Position numbers and translations under genes: made by a program
Assembly: GCF_004307995.1 (NCBI RefSeq)
Contig: NZ_SIRE01000012.1
Location: forward strand, 124,001-188,000
Reading direction: 5' to 3'
Source of the DNA: Paenibacillus thalictri
GTDB taxonomy: Bacteria; Bacillota; Bacilli; Paenibacillales; NBRC-103111
DNA: 64,000 nt
Notes under the pieces: generated by a model
What the model saw: only the letters and a program-made list of their open reading frames with translations
What the model was told of the DNA's origin: nothing
Database searches by the model: none
Shown here: positions 25,975-35,454 of the stretch, in pieces
Layout: every line of letters starts with the position of its first letter
Position numbering within the stretch: position 1 is the stretch's first letter

Positions 25975-26988
25975 ATGACGAATCAACAACCCATTCACAG
26001 TAAATTCACTTATAAAAGTTCGGCCGAAGATGTAGTGAAAGGAATCGATCTAACGGGAAAAGTAGCCATGGTAACCGGCGGATACAGCGGTGTCGGGTTA
26101 GAAACGGTCAAAGCATTAAGTTCCGCCGGAGCAACGGTAATCGTGCCTGCACGTCGAATGGACATTGCGCAAGAGGCCGTTACAAATATAGCCCGTGTGG
26201 AAGTGGGTACGCTTGATTTAATGGATCCGGCCTCGATAGATACTTATGCCGGCAATTTTCTGAGATCGAACCGGCCTCTTCATATTCTCATCAATAATGC
26301 CGGAATCATGTATCCGCCACTGCAGCGAGACAGCCGGGGACACGAGTCTCAATTCTCAACCAACCATCTGGGGCATTTCCAACTGACCGCCCGTTTGCTG
26401 CCGGCACTGAAAAAAGCTGAAGGCGCACGTATAATTGCCGTCTCCAGCCGTGCTCAACGCGAAGGCGGGATCATCTGGAATGATGTGGATTTTGCGCATA
26501 CCGCATACAATCCCCGATTGGCCTACGCACAATCGAAGACAGCAAATAGTTTATTTGCTGTGGAGCTGGATCGTCTGGCTAAAAGCTGCGGTATACGCGC
26601 TTTTGCCGTTCATCCCGGTCTTGTCCCTACAACGGGTATAGGCCGTTATTCGGGCAACAGCCGCGGCAACGGGTTGAATATCATCAATACATTTAACCTG
26701 CTCCGTATCCGCAACTTCATCACCGCAGCCAAAGCCGGCTTCAAACGCGCCGATTACGATTATTACAAAACCATTGCTCAAGGTGCATCCACACAAACCT
26801 GGGCAGCCACATCTCCGGAATTAAACGGGAAAGGCGGCGTATTTCTAGAAGATAACAACATGGCTGCCGCAGTTCCTGCCGACTCCACATCCCGATTTGG
26901 GGTACGTCCGTGGGCGATTGATAAGGAACAAGCAAAGCGGCTATGGACCTTAAGCGAAGAAATGACGGGAGTAACATTTGAATTTTGA
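25975..26988 (+). CDS. Short-chain dehydrogenase/reductase (retinol/protochlorophyllide reductase-like)
   Basis: A 337-residue classical-type SDR with an extended C-terminus. The cofactor motif VTGGYSGVG starts near residue 34. NNAG (ILINNAGIMYPP), the catalytic Ser (IIAVSSRAQ) and the YxxxK pair (YAQSKTANSLFAVELDRL) are all present. It should reduce a carbonyl or oxidise an alcohol with NAD(P)H; the substrate is unknown. It is controlled by the divergent TetR regulator. Confidence 0.9.
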   Translation: MTNQQPIHSKFTYKSSAEDVVKGIDLTGKVAMVTGGYSGVGLETVKALSSAGATVIVPARRMDIAQEAVTNIARVEVGTLDLMDPASIDTYAGNFLRSNRPLHILINNAGIMYPPLQRDSRGHESQFSTNHLGHFQLTARLLPALKKAEGARIIAVSSRAQREGGIIWNDVDFAHTAYNPRLAYAQSKTANSLFAVELDRLAKSCGIRAFAVHPGLVPTTGIGRYSGNSRGNGLNIINTFNLLRIRNFITAAKAGFKRADYDYYKTIAQGASTQTWAATSPELNGKGGVFLEDNNMAAAVPADSTSRFGVRPWAIDKEQAKRLWTLSEEMTGVTFEF

Positions 26989-27088
26989 TTTTATTGTATT
27001 TTGCGTCGATTTCCGCGTCTTTCGAAGTACGACCCCCGTCTGTAATACAGGAACTCCCGCTCCTACATGGTGACCGCGTTAGAAAAAA

Positions 27089-27128
27089 TGCTCCTCGAAA
27101 CCCGCTTGCCAGCGAGATTCGAGGAGCA
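27089..27128 (-). terminator. Terminator after the TMEM175-type gene
   Basis: TGCTCCTCGAA at 27089-27099 pairs with TTCGAGGAGCA at 27118-27128, with an inner CGCT/AGCG stem. On the minus strand the hairpin is followed by TTTTTT. Confidence 0.75.
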
Positions 27129-27130
27129 TG

Positions 27131-27709
27131 TTAGCGGCCTCTCAGCGCATGCTCGATTCGTTTATCCGGCATAAACCAGATCACGGCAACAAGTACGAAA
27201 AAGAAGCCGGAAATCCAAGGGCTCACATATGCGGTCAAAGCCGCGATCAGATAGAGCAAAGGAGATAATTTGCCCTTCCAATCTTTCCCGATGGCCATAA
27301 CAAAAGAAGAGTCACCGGCATGCTGGCTAATGATAGCGCACTGAAGCAGCCAATACGATAGCGCCGCCAGCAGCAAGATGATGCCGTACAACGCCGTTGG
27401 AGTAGCTGCAAAATAGCTCTCCCCCATCCAAGCGGTCGTAAACGGCACAAGGGATAAACAGAAGAGAAGCAGCAAGTTGAGCCACATCAACCGTCCGTTC
27501 ATCGTTCGAACCATGTGCAGCAGATGATGATGATTGTTCCAATAGATCCCGACATAGACGAAACTAAAAATGTAGCTAATAATTTTCGGGCCAAGCTGGA
27601 TCAGTGCATGCCAGTCATGGCCTTCCGGCACCTTAAATTCCAGCACCATAATCGTAATGATAATGGCCAGCACGCCATCGCTGAAGGCTTCCATCCGATT
27701 TGCTTTCAG
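27131..27709 (-). CDS. TMEM175 (DUF1211) family membrane protein, probable K+ channel
   Basis: A protein of about 190 residues with five to six hydrophobic segments. The family signature FSDGVLAIIITIMVLE lies at the N-terminus, the FSDG pore motif. Bacterial TMEM175 proteins form K+-permeable channels. The first ATG (27694) falls inside the motif: the conserved Arg four residues before FSDG is encoded just upstream of it. AAAGGTGAGG (27714-27723) sits ahead of CTG at 27709, which would give LKANRMEAFSDG, so a non-ATG start is proposed. Single gene, terminated at 27089-27128. Confidence 0.8.
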   Translation of the reverse strand: MKANRMEAFSDGVLAIIITIMVLEFKVPEGHDWHALIQLGPKIISYIFSFVYVGIYWNNHHHLLHMVRTMNGRLMWLNLLLLFCLSLVPFTTAWMGESYFAATPTALYGIILLLAALSYWLLQCAIISQHAGDSSFVMAIGKDWKGKLSPLLYLIAALTAYVSPWISGFFFVLVAVIWFMPDKRIEHALRGR

Positions 27710-27810
27710 AATGCCTCACCTTTTCTCGCTTCCCGCGTTTTTTAGCCTATTCGGCACCGGTAATTTCGGCCTCTGTCTTTTCTGCTTATTGTATCATATA
27801 AAAAAAACGA

Positions 27811-27840
27811 AAAGCCGTCGAAATAATCAACGACGGCTTT
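27811..27840 (-). terminator. Terminator after the RidA gene
   Basis: AAAGCCGTCG and CGACGGCTTT pair around AAATAATCAA. On the minus strand a T-rich tail follows (TCGTTTTTTT). It ends the long second catabolic region. Confidence 0.75.
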
Positions 27841-27915
27841 AGCTGCTGGTATACAATTATCGGTTCCGTAAGTCGCTTGGCTTTCTTCTTATTCCTTTAC
27901 GACCCAGCCGGCTGC

Positions 27916-28380
27916 TTAATCCTGGATTTCAACGATCAGTTCGATTTCAACCGGCGTGTGGAACGGCAAATCGCTGGTGCCGATGGCGGAACGCGCATGC
28001 CTGCCGTTTTCGCCAAACACTTCAATTAACAGGTTGGAAGCGCCATTGATGACATAAGGCTGATCCCCAAAACCCGGCGCGCTGTTTACGAAGGCTAGCA
28101 TTTTGACGATCTTCACGACACGGTCCAGATCGCCAAGGTAATCTTTCATTACAGCGAGGGAGTTGATAATCACCTGACGAGCCGCTTCCTGTCCTTGCTC
28201 GATCGTAAGATCGCTGCCGACCTTGCCTTCATACATCAACTCTCCGTTAATACGGCAGTCCTGTCCGGATAAATAAAGCAGATTGCCGGTGCGGTTGCAC
28301 GGAATATAAGCAAAACGAGGCACTCCAACGGGAGGCAGCTCGATATTCATTTCTTTCAGGCGGGCTTCAATAGTGGACAT
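27916..28380 (-). CDS. RidA family protein
   Basis: About 154 residues of the YjgF/RidA fold. GNLLYLSGQDCRINGELMYEGKVG and RSAIGTSDLPFHTPVEIELIVEI are typical, including the conserved Arg of the RidA active site. RidA enzymes hydrolyse reactive enamine/imine intermediates released by PLP enzymes such as serine/threonine dehydratases. ATG at 28380 follows AAGGAGATTTGACC. It is the last gene after the D-aminoacylase and the D-threonine aldolase-like PLP enzyme, which fits a clean-up role for imines made from D-amino acids. Confidence 0.88.
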   Translation of the reverse strand: MSTIEARLKEMNIELPPVGVPRFAYIPCNRTGNLLYLSGQDCRINGELMYEGKVGSDLTIEQGQEAARQVIINSLAVMKDYLGDLDRVVKIVKMLAFVNSAPGFGDQPYVINGASNLLIEVFGENGRHARSAIGTSDLPFHTPVEIELIVEIQD

Positions 28381-28411
28381 GGTCAAATCTCCTTATCGTA
28401 TCAAATCGTTA

Positions 28412-30031
28412 TTAGTGATGATGATGTCCGTTGCTGCAGCAATGGACGGCACGAATAAGCGTCCCTTCGCGAGCCTGCGTGTGCTCCCCGTCATCCAGGG
28501 TCACCTTGCCGTTCACAATCACATGCGAGATGCCGTCCGGATATTGGCGCGGCTCTTGGAAGGTTGCGTTGTCGTGAATCGTTGCCGGATCAAACAAAAC
28601 CAGATCCGCCGCGTATCCCGGCAGGATCAACCCGCGTTTGCCCAGTTTAAACCGCTGTACGGGAAAAGAGGTCACCTTGCGCACCGCTTGCTCCAGCGAC
28701 AATGTCTTTTTCTCGCGCACATACCTTGAAAACAAACGCGGAAAAGAGCCGTATAACCGCGGATGCGGCTTGCCCGTTTCGCAATGCAGGCTATCGGAGG
28801 CAATCAGCGATTTCTCCCAGCCTACAACCTGCTCGACGTCGCTGTCGGCCATATGGAAATAAACGATCGACACCTGTCCGGCTTCTTCCAGAAGCAGGTC
28901 CATCACGCAATCAACCGGATGCTGGCTGCGCTCTTCGCTAATTTCCGCAATCGATTTGCCTTCGAGAACGGCATTCTCGGGACGACGGACGGAGGAAACG
29001 ATGACTGCCTGCCAACCTGTTGAGCAGACGAGATTATCCCACTCGGTCTGTTCCTGGCCAAGCTCCTCTTTAATGCGCCGGCGCATGGACGGATCGCGGA
29101 AACGTTCCAGTGTGCTGCTGATGCCGCCTTCCAAAGTCCATGGCGGCAGCACGGTGGTGAGTGTGGTCGAGCCTGCGGAATAAGGATAGACGTCGCAAGT
29201 AACGTCCAATCCCCGCGACCTGGCGTCTTCAATCAGCTCCAGCGCCTCCAACGCTTTCCCCCAGTTGCGTTTACCGGCTGCTTTCAGATGACTGATATGC
29301 AGCGATACGCCGCTGACCTCGGCAATCCAGATCACTTCCTTGACGGAAGCGATCAGATTGTTGCCCTCGCCGCGGATATGCGTAGAGAATAGCCCGTTAT
29401 ACTTGGGCAGCACCCGGCACAGCTCCACCAGCTCTTCCTTCGAGGTATAGCTGCCCGGGGCGTACAGCAGCCCGATCGAGAAGCCGATTGCGCCCGCTTG
29501 CAGCCCTTCTTCCAGCAGCTGCTTCATGCGGTCCAGCTCGGCCGAAGTCGCCGGCTGGTTTTCGAAGCCCATAGCGGCAATGCGCAGTGCGCCATGAGCC
29601 ACATACGTCGCCACATGCTCGGACGGACGGGAACCGGCCAAATGCGCCATGTACTCGCCGACGGTCTCCCACGGCCACTTCCAGCTTGTCGATCCCAGCA
29701 CCGGCTGAATATATGTCTGCAGCATCTCCGCACGGCTTGGTATCAACGGCGCCGGAGCCAAACCGCAGTTGCCGATGACTTCGGTTGTGACGCCTTGTCT
29801 AAGCTTGATTTCGCTATGCGGATAATCCAAAATCATCAGATCGGAATGACAATGCCCGTCGATAAACCCAGGCGAGATCACGCGTTTTTGCGCGTCAATG
29901 ACACGATGAGCTTCCATATCCAGCCGCCCGACGGCGGCGATAACACCATCCGCCACCCCGACATCGCCGTAATACCACGGATTCCCTGTACCATCCACGA
30001 TTTTGCCATTTTTAATAATGAAGTCCAGCAT
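28412..30031 (-). CDS. N-acyl-D-amino-acid deacylase (D-aminoacylase)
   Basis: A 539-residue amidohydrolase of the D-aminoacylase type. Motifs are PGFIDGHCHSD (metal ligands near residues 60-64), TTEVIGNCGLAPAP with the metal-bridging Cys, HISHLKAAGKRNWGK, and SDSLHCETGKPHPR near the catalytic Asp. It releases D-amino acids from N-acyl or related derivatives in the cytoplasm. The C-terminus is odd: HCCSNGHHHH, a natural tail of Cys and His that could bind metal. It sits between the D-amino-acid PLP enzyme and ridA, 31 bases from the latter. Confidence 0.88.
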   Translation of the reverse strand: MLDFIIKNGKIVDGTGNPWYYGDVGVADGVIAAVGRLDMEAHRVIDAQKRVISPGFIDGHCHSDLMILDYPHSEIKLRQGVTTEVIGNCGLAPAPLIPSRAEMLQTYIQPVLGSTSWKWPWETVGEYMAHLAGSRPSEHVATYVAHGALRIAAMGFENQPATSAELDRMKQLLEEGLQAGAIGFSIGLLYAPGSYTSKEELVELCRVLPKYNGLFSTHIRGEGNNLIASVKEVIWIAEVSGVSLHISHLKAAGKRNWGKALEALELIEDARSRGLDVTCDVYPYSAGSTTLTTVLPPWTLEGGISSTLERFRDPSMRRRIKEELGQEQTEWDNLVCSTGWQAVIVSSVRRPENAVLEGKSIAEISEERSQHPVDCVMDLLLEEAGQVSIVYFHMADSDVEQVVGWEKSLIASDSLHCETGKPHPRLYGSFPRLFSRYVREKKTLSLEQAVRKVTSFPVQRFKLGKRGLILPGYAADLVLFDPATIHDNATFQEPRQYPDGISHVIVNGKVTLDDGEHTQAREGTLIRAVHCCSNGHHHH

Positions 30032-30117
30032 TGGAGTTCAGTCTCCCTTCCCTAGCGGCATTCCGCTCATTCATCCTGCCCATGGTTTCCGGTTTCCCGC
30101 CAATCACCGCTATCCGT

Positions 30118-31206
30118 CTATTCCAGCATGCCGCGCGCCAATACCGGCACCTTCTCCGACTGCTCGCCATCTATAAAATAAAAGTGATTATGCAAATTTA
30201 ACGTGCTGCAAATGTGGTTCGGAATGATGCGCACACGGTCTCCGACCTTTAACATATGATGCGGCTCCAGGCGGATGACGCCATGCTCTTCGGAAAGCCG
30301 TTCCAACACAGCGTCCGGCGCTTCGAGAATATGGCCGAAGCCCTTCAACTGCAATGGGTTCGTCCCCGGCTGAACATCGGTCGCAAACGTCTTGCTGCCG
30401 CCGTCAATGACGGCGTAATGCTCCGAAGGACGGCTGACCACCGTCGCTTCAATAACGCCGGCGCAATCCTCCAGCGAACAAACGCCAAATGCCGCCTGCA
30501 TCCGGTCATTAAACACATAAGTACCAGGGCGGACTTCCGTCACACCCTGCACTTGAGCGGCATATAAGCCTGTCGGCGAAGAACCGACGCTCACATCGGC
30601 GATCGGAATGCCTTCCGCCCGCATCGACTCGGCAAGACGAACCATCAGTTCTCCTTCCTCCCGGCCCGCCCGCTCCAGGTCCATCGTTGGTTTGCCGTCA
30701 AGCAGCGCCCCGCGGAAAGTGAAGATTCCCGTCAGCTTCAGATGCGGAAGTGTGTGGATCCGGCTTGCCAAAGCGACAGCCTGGTCGTAAGGGATGCCCG
30801 TCCGCTGCAGCCCTGTGTCAATCTCCAGCCTGACTTGCAGCTCATGCCCCAGCCGCCCGGCCACCTCAGACAAGCGGCGCGCGCCTTCATCGCTGTCGAC
30901 GCCGACCACCAGTTGAATCTGCCGGCTGAGCTTCACCGCTCTTTCGATTTTGGAAGCCGCAATCAGCGGATAAGCTATAAAAATGTTGTCGATGCCATGT
31001 GCAGCCATCACTTCGGCTTCCGAAACTTTGGCCACGGTAATGCCTACGGCCACGGCATCCAGCTGCGCTTTGGCGATCGACGGGGTTTTATGTGTTTTGA
31101 TATGGGGCCGGAGAGTTACGCCACGCTGCCGCACCGCATCGGCCATCATCTTGATATTGGCGTTCATCTTCGTAACATCGATTACAAGGCATGGAGTTTC
31201 CCGCAT
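30118..31206 (-). CDS. D-threonine aldolase / D-serine dehydratase-like PLP enzyme
   Basis: A 362-residue fold type III PLP enzyme of the alanine-racemase-like, DSD1 family. PLP-binding Lys37 lies in RPHIKTHKTP. The C-terminal metal site HxC is in IPNHICSTLNLHNHFYFIDG, typical of D-threonine aldolases and eukaryotic-type D-serine dehydratases. It should cleave a D-hydroxy-amino acid such as D-threonine or D-serine. GAGGAGATCGGAC supports the ATG. Together with the D-aminoacylase and RidA that follow, it suggests D-amino-acid catabolism. Confidence 0.85.
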   Translation of the reverse strand: MRETPCLVIDVTKMNANIKMMADAVRQRGVTLRPHIKTHKTPSIAKAQLDAVAVGITVAKVSEAEVMAAHGIDNIFIAYPLIAASKIERAVKLSRQIQLVVGVDSDEGARRLSEVAGRLGHELQVRLEIDTGLQRTGIPYDQAVALASRIHTLPHLKLTGIFTFRGALLDGKPTMDLERAGREEGELMVRLAESMRAEGIPIADVSVGSSPTGLYAAQVQGVTEVRPGTYVFNDRMQAAFGVCSLEDCAGVIEATVVSRPSEHYAVIDGGSKTFATDVQPGTNPLQLKGFGHILEAPDAVLERLSEEHGVIRLEPHHMLKVGDRVRIIPNHICSTLNLHNHFYFIDGEQSEKVPVLARGMLE

Positions 31207-31221
31207 GTCCGATCTCCTCTG

Positions 31222-32076
31222 CTAATTGGTTTGCTTGATTGACTCCAACGCTTTCTTGACATACGCTACGGACTGGATGGACCCAAGCTTCTGCTCATCG
31301 TTGCCTTCATACTCCACGGTTACCCAATCGGCATAACCGCCGGTATGCAGCCGCGACAGCAGCGCTTTCACATCGACGCCGCCCTCTCCAAGCACTTTAC
31401 CTGCATAGCGGTCACCGCTTAGAGCCATATAAGTTTCGCCTGCAAAACCTTCCGCCACCTGCACAAAATCTTTGGCATGAACATGGGCGACAACGGGAAG
31501 CAGGGTAGACAGCGCATCAGCCGGCTGCTCGTCAACAAGCAGGAAATTGCCCATATCAAACGTGCTGCGCAGCGCTTCGGAATTCACATCGCGGATAATA
31601 TCCAGCACCTGCGCCGACTTTCCGGCAAACAGACCGTGATTTTCAAGACAGAGCACTACGCCGCGGCTTCCGGCATATTCCGCCGCGGCTTTCAAACCTT
31701 CCAAGATCCAGCCGCGCGCCGTTTCAAAATCAACCCCCTCTTGGCGGTTGCCTGAGAACACACGCACCGTCTTCGCTCCGAATCCGGCTGCAATATCGAC
31801 CGACTCGGTAATATGACGCAGTTGTTCGGCACGTCCGGACGCATCGGGCAAAGCAAAGTTATTGCTTGCGCCTACACAGGCCACCTCGAGCCCCTCCTGT
31901 TGAAGTGCCCGCTCGATCTCGTTCCGGCTCTCGGCTTCGGGATACCAGAAGCGATGCAGCAGCTCGATCCCCTCGGCACGCGTGTTTTGTCCGGTAAACC
32001 GGATAAACTCTACATTCTTCCAAGTTTGATCATAGAAATATTTATGGCAGCTCCACACGCTTAAACTTGTCTTCAT
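31222..32076 (-). CDS. Sugar phosphate isomerase/epimerase-like TIM barrel
   Basis: About 284 residues from ATG at 32076, chosen because GGAGGGTTTGAA precedes it; a longer frame to 32163 overlaps the neighbour. It belongs to the xylose-isomerase-like TIM barrel/AP endonuclease 2 family: VVLCLENHGLFAG, STFDMGNFLLV, HVHAKDF and VTVEYEGNDEQK carry the expected metal ligands (E, D, H, E). It may act as isomerase, epimerase or keto-glycoside lyase. It is paired with a second family member just upstream. Confidence 0.85.
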   Translation of the reverse strand: MKTSLSVWSCHKYFYDQTWKNVEFIRFTGQNTRAEGIELLHRFWYPEAESRNEIERALQQEGLEVACVGASNNFALPDASGRAEQLRHITESVDIAAGFGAKTVRVFSGNRQEGVDFETARGWILEGLKAAAEYAGSRGVVLCLENHGLFAGKSAQVLDIIRDVNSEALRSTFDMGNFLLVDEQPADALSTLLPVVAHVHAKDFVQVAEGFAGETYMALSGDRYAGKVLGEGGVDVKALLSRLHTGGYADWVTVEYEGNDEQKLGSIQSVAYVKKALESIKQTN

Positions 32077-32104
32077 TTCAAACCCTCCATTCCCGGCTTC
32101 ACTC

Positions 32105-32980
32105 TCATTGATATGCGCGTATAAATTCAACAGCCTTACGAATATCCGTCTCCGGCTGTTCACCTACTTCTCTTTCAATAGTCAGATAACCGCCGTATCC
32201 AATTTCCTGCAAAGCGGCGAAATAACGGCCGAAATCAACCTTGCCCTGCCCAAGCGGCACTTCGCGGAAGCTGTCGCCGCCGGCGGCCATTTGAGCGATA
32301 TGCTCATGAGCCATCGGGTCAAAGCCCAACGCGCCGTATACGATCCGCGGATCCACTTCACGCAGACGGATTCCATCCTTCACATGGGTGTGGACTATAT
32401 AATCCTTCAACAAATAGACCCCATTGACGGGATCGTCTCCGGTCACCATGACCATGTTCGCCGGGTCGAAATTGACGGACACGCCGTTAGTGCTGAGCGT
32501 ATCCAGAAAAGCTTTGAGATGGGCGGCAGGCTCCGGCCCTGTTTCGATGGCAAAATAAGCCCCCATGCTTTTCGCATATTGCCCCAGCTCCTCGCAGGCC
32601 GATTGCAGCGCATCGTAGACTTCGCTGCCGATATCGTCCGGGACAATACCGATGTGAGTCGTCACCACCTGGGTGCCAAGCTCCAGCGCAAGGTCCAGAA
32701 TCCGCTTGGACGTCTCGATCTTCTCCGAATTGGCCTTGCGGTCCTGGAAACCGTGACCGCCCAAATCGCCGCACAAGGCGGATATCTCCAGGCCCAAGCC
32801 TTCAATATATTGTTTTAATTCGCGGCGGGCGGCTGCGTTCAAATTCCGCGGGTCCATTTCTCCGCTGACGGCATAAATCTGTACGCCGTCTGCTCCAACC
32901 TCGCGCGCTTTCAGCAAACCGTCACGAACGCCAATCCCAAAACTGTCTACCATCACGCCAACTTTATTCGTCAGCTTCAT
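32105..32980 (-). CDS. Sugar phosphate isomerase/epimerase-like TIM barrel
   Basis: A 291-residue xylose-isomerase-like TIM barrel. Metal ligand motifs are visible: FAIETGPE, VNFDPANMVMVTGDD, VHTHVKDGIRL and LTIEREVG. GGAGGGGGAGTGACTG precedes the ATG. It follows the Gfo gene (33017-34084) by 36 bases and precedes a second TIM barrel by 28 bases, so it belongs to one operon. Gfo/TIM-barrel pairs are known to handle 3-keto sugars and inositols; the substrate here is unknown. Confidence 0.87.
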   Translation of the reverse strand: MKLTNKVGVMVDSFGIGVRDGLLKAREVGADGVQIYAVSGEMDPRNLNAAARRELKQYIEGLGLEISALCGDLGGHGFQDRKANSEKIETSKRILDLALELGTQVVTTHIGIVPDDIGSEVYDALQSACEELGQYAKSMGAYFAIETGPEPAAHLKAFLDTLSTNGVSVNFDPANMVMVTGDDPVNGVYLLKDYIVHTHVKDGIRLREVDPRIVYGALGFDPMAHEHIAQMAAGGDSFREVPLGQGKVDFGRYFAALQEIGYGGYLTIEREVGEQPETDIRKAVEFIRAYQ

Positions 32981-33016
32981 CAGTCACTCCCCCTCCCTTG
33001 ATCGCGGATCGCAACC

Positions 33017-34084
33017 TTACTTGCCGTCAAACCGGATTTCTCGACCTTGAGCAGCCGATTCATATACTGCACACAACATCTTCATCATTTCGACGCCGTC
33101 CTCTACCGGACTCAGCGTCTCCACACGGCCTAAGCAAGTCCCGGTAAAATGGTTGATTTCATTTTGAAAACCGGCGGGAAAATCGAATGTCAGCTTGTCG
33201 GCCTGCGGCAGCAAGTTAAGCATCATGTCGTGTTTCTCCGTAGCGATCTGCAGCTCCGGCTCGACCTGAGCTCCGCCTTTGGTGCCGTGCACCGAGATGG
33301 AAATCTCATTTTTGATCGCATGGAGCGTAAAGCTGACATCCACCATCAAGGATGCGCCGTTTTCAAAGCGGATCAGGGCATTGGCCAAGTCCTCGACGTC
33401 ATTTTTGGAAGCATCATAGTCTGCTGCCTGATAAAACGATAAATGCTTCACATTCGCCCGGTTCCCCAGCTTGTGATAGGTATTGCCCGACACCGATACC
33501 ACCTTCGGCCTCCCCATCAAATACCAGCACAAGTCGATCACGTGTACGCCCAAATCGATCAAAGGCCCGCCGCCGGACCTCTCCTTATCGGAAAACCAGC
33601 CTCCTGGGTTGCCTAAACGCCGCAAACAGCTGGCTTTGGCATAATAAATCTCGCCCAAGTCGCCGGCGTCGATAAACTTGCGCAGCATCTGTGTCGTCTG
33701 GCCGTAACGGCGGACGAAACCAACCTGGAATACCTTGCCGCTGCGGCGAACCGCTGCCTCTACCTGCAGCGCCTGCTCCACCGTCTGGCAGAGCGGTTTT
33801 TCGCACAGCACATGTTTGCCTGCATCAAGCGCCGCAATACTGAACTCGGCGTGAGTATTGTTCCAGGTGCAGATGCTGACCGCCTCTACTTCGGTATTGG
33901 CCAGCAGCTCATTGACATCCGAGTATACATGGGGAATTCCGTATTTGGCCGCTTTTTCCTCGGCACGCGTGCGGTTCATATCACATATAGCAACGAGCTC
34001 AACCTCCGGGTTGTTTGCGTACGAATCCAGATGCATGGTGGAGATAGATCCTGCGCCAATGACGCCGACTTTTAGTTTTTTCAT
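33017..34084 (-). CDS. Gfo/Idh/MocA family oxidoreductase
   Basis: A 355-residue dehydrogenase with VGVIGAGSISTMHLD at residues 6-20, CEKPLCQT near 96 and GGGPLIDLGVHVIDLCWYL in the substrate domain. AGGAGGCGTAATTACG precedes the ATG. It lies between an MFS transporter and two TIM-barrel isomerases, all on the minus strand, and probably oxidises the imported sugar. Confidence 0.88.
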   Translation of the reverse strand: MKKLKVGVIGAGSISTMHLDSYANNPEVELVAICDMNRTRAEEKAAKYGIPHVYSDVNELLANTEVEAVSICTWNNTHAEFSIAALDAGKHVLCEKPLCQTVEQALQVEAAVRRSGKVFQVGFVRRYGQTTQMLRKFIDAGDLGEIYYAKASCLRRLGNPGGWFSDKERSGGGPLIDLGVHVIDLCWYLMGRPKVVSVSGNTYHKLGNRANVKHLSFYQAADYDASKNDVEDLANALIRFENGASLMVDVSFTLHAIKNEISISVHGTKGGAQVEPELQIATEKHDMMLNLLPQADKLTFDFPAGFQNEINHFTGTCLGRVETLSPVEDGVEMMKMLCAVYESAAQGREIRFDGK

Positions 34085-34114
34085 CGTAATTACGCCTCCT
34101 GGGAATGTGTTATG

Positions 34115-35320
34115 TTATTGCTTTTCATCTAGATTCATGTTCGTAGACGGGCTTCGCTTCATCAGCGCATAAACGCCCAAAAACCCTGCCAGCCCCATCA
34201 AGGCCAATATCGAACCAAACTGGTACATGGCCACCGCACCCCAATTTTGAAACACCCAGCCGCCGGCGATGCCGGCAATAATTCCGGACAAGCCGCCCCA
34301 GCTCAGCGCATATAACGCCTGGCCCGAAGCCCGGTATTCCAGCGGAACCAGCTTGAAGGTCAGCTGTGTGCCGATATAATAGTAACCTCCGAACGTGATC
34401 CCATTGAGAACTTGAATGCCAACCACCTCATACGGCGAAGTCGCCAGCGACATCAGCAGCCATCTGGCTGCATACAGCAAGCTGACTACGGCCAGACATA
34501 GGATCATCGTCCGGTTGTTTTTGGGCAGCAGCCGGTCAAACAGCAGAAAAACCGGAATTTCAAAGATCGACGTTAAAAAAGCCGACAGCCCGACCAGCCC
34601 TTCCTTGCCCCCCAAATCCGAAATGTAGATCGGCATAAACGTCATATTCATCCCGTTCGGAACGGAAATTAAAACGCTGATGGCAAGAAAAGCGACAAAT
34701 TGCCTGTTCGCAAAAATCCGCACATAGCCGCCTCGCTGCACGTCCGTCTTCGGCCGCGGTTTACCCCGCGGAAGAACAAAGGCGATGGCGATAGCAATCA
34801 GCATCAACAGGCTGTATATGATCCAGAACCGGTTAATTCCCAGAAAACCAAGTACCGGCCCCGCCGCTGCGGCCATCAGCGCCCAACCCAACGACCCCCA
34901 CACCCGGAACTCTCCGAATCGCCGCCCCGTATGTTCAATCGTGTCCAGAATCAGACTGTTGCTTTGGGAAAACAAGGGGCTTTGGAAAAAAAAGTAGACC
35001 AGCATCAGCACAAACAGCAGGGTGCCCGTTACCCCCAAAAAGACGGATTGCATCACAACCGCATTGCCGATCAGCAGCACGATCAGAATCAGCTTGATAT
35101 TGCGCCACCGGTCGCTCCAGTATCCCCAGAACGGATTAGCCAGAATGGCAATAAACGGCCCCCCGGCGAGCAGCATGCCGATTTGCAGCGACGGCACCCC
35201 GATTTCTTTGAGATAAAGCGGAAAAAATGAGGAGTAAATCGCAATTGCGCCGTAAACAAAAAAATTAAAGCTCTTGATAACGGCAAATGACCGCGTCTTC
35301 AGTCCGGAAGCCGCTTCCAT
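34115..35320 (-). CDS. MFS transporter (sugar/metabolite type, LacY-like)
   Basis: About 401 residues with 12 hydrophobic segments. The N-terminal half contains NPFWGYWSDRWRNIK, the motif A loop of MFS carriers, and FFQSPLFSQSNSLILDTIEHTGRRFGEFRVWGSLGWA is cut here to show a pattern shared with the LacY/nucleoside/phenylpropionate group: FRVWGSLGWA. AAGGAG lies 12 bases before ATG 35320; ATG 35332 is too close to it. It is downstream of the YesM/YesN pair and upstream of the Gfo gene, giving the cluster a second, proton-driven uptake route. Substrate unknown. Confidence 0.8.
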   Translation of the reverse strand: MEAASGLKTRSFAVIKSFNFFVYGAIAIYSSFFPLYLKEIGVPSLQIGMLLAGGPFIAILANPFWGYWSDRWRNIKLILIVLLIGNAVVMQSVFLGVTGTLLFVLMLVYFFFQSPLFSQSNSLILDTIEHTGRRFGEFRVWGSLGWALMAAAAGPVLGFLGINRFWIIYSLLMLIAIAIAFVLPRGKPRPKTDVQRGGYVRIFANRQFVAFLAISVLISVPNGMNMTFMPIYISDLGGKEGLVGLSAFLTSIFEIPVFLLFDRLLPKNNRTMILCLAVVSLLYAARWLLMSLATSPYEVVGIQVLNGITFGGYYYIGTQLTFKLVPLEYRASGQALYALSWGGLSGIIAGIAGGWVFQNWGAVAMYQFGSILALMGLAGFLGVYALMKRSPSTNMNLDEKQ

Positions 35321-35454
35321 AATGCGCTTCATCTCCTTATCCGGCCAAGGGAATCTGTCCGGCGAAAGCAAATCGGTGGAAATTTATTCATGAGCGCGGT
35401 TGTCAGCTGGAGATGTGCGGAATCCTGCCGCTCGTGAACCCGTCGGACAAACTC

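Noticed and set aside
28412..28450. C-terminal HHHH as a cloning tag
   Set aside because: Only four His, preceded by natural sequence and followed by a normal operon gap; no vector sequence nearby.
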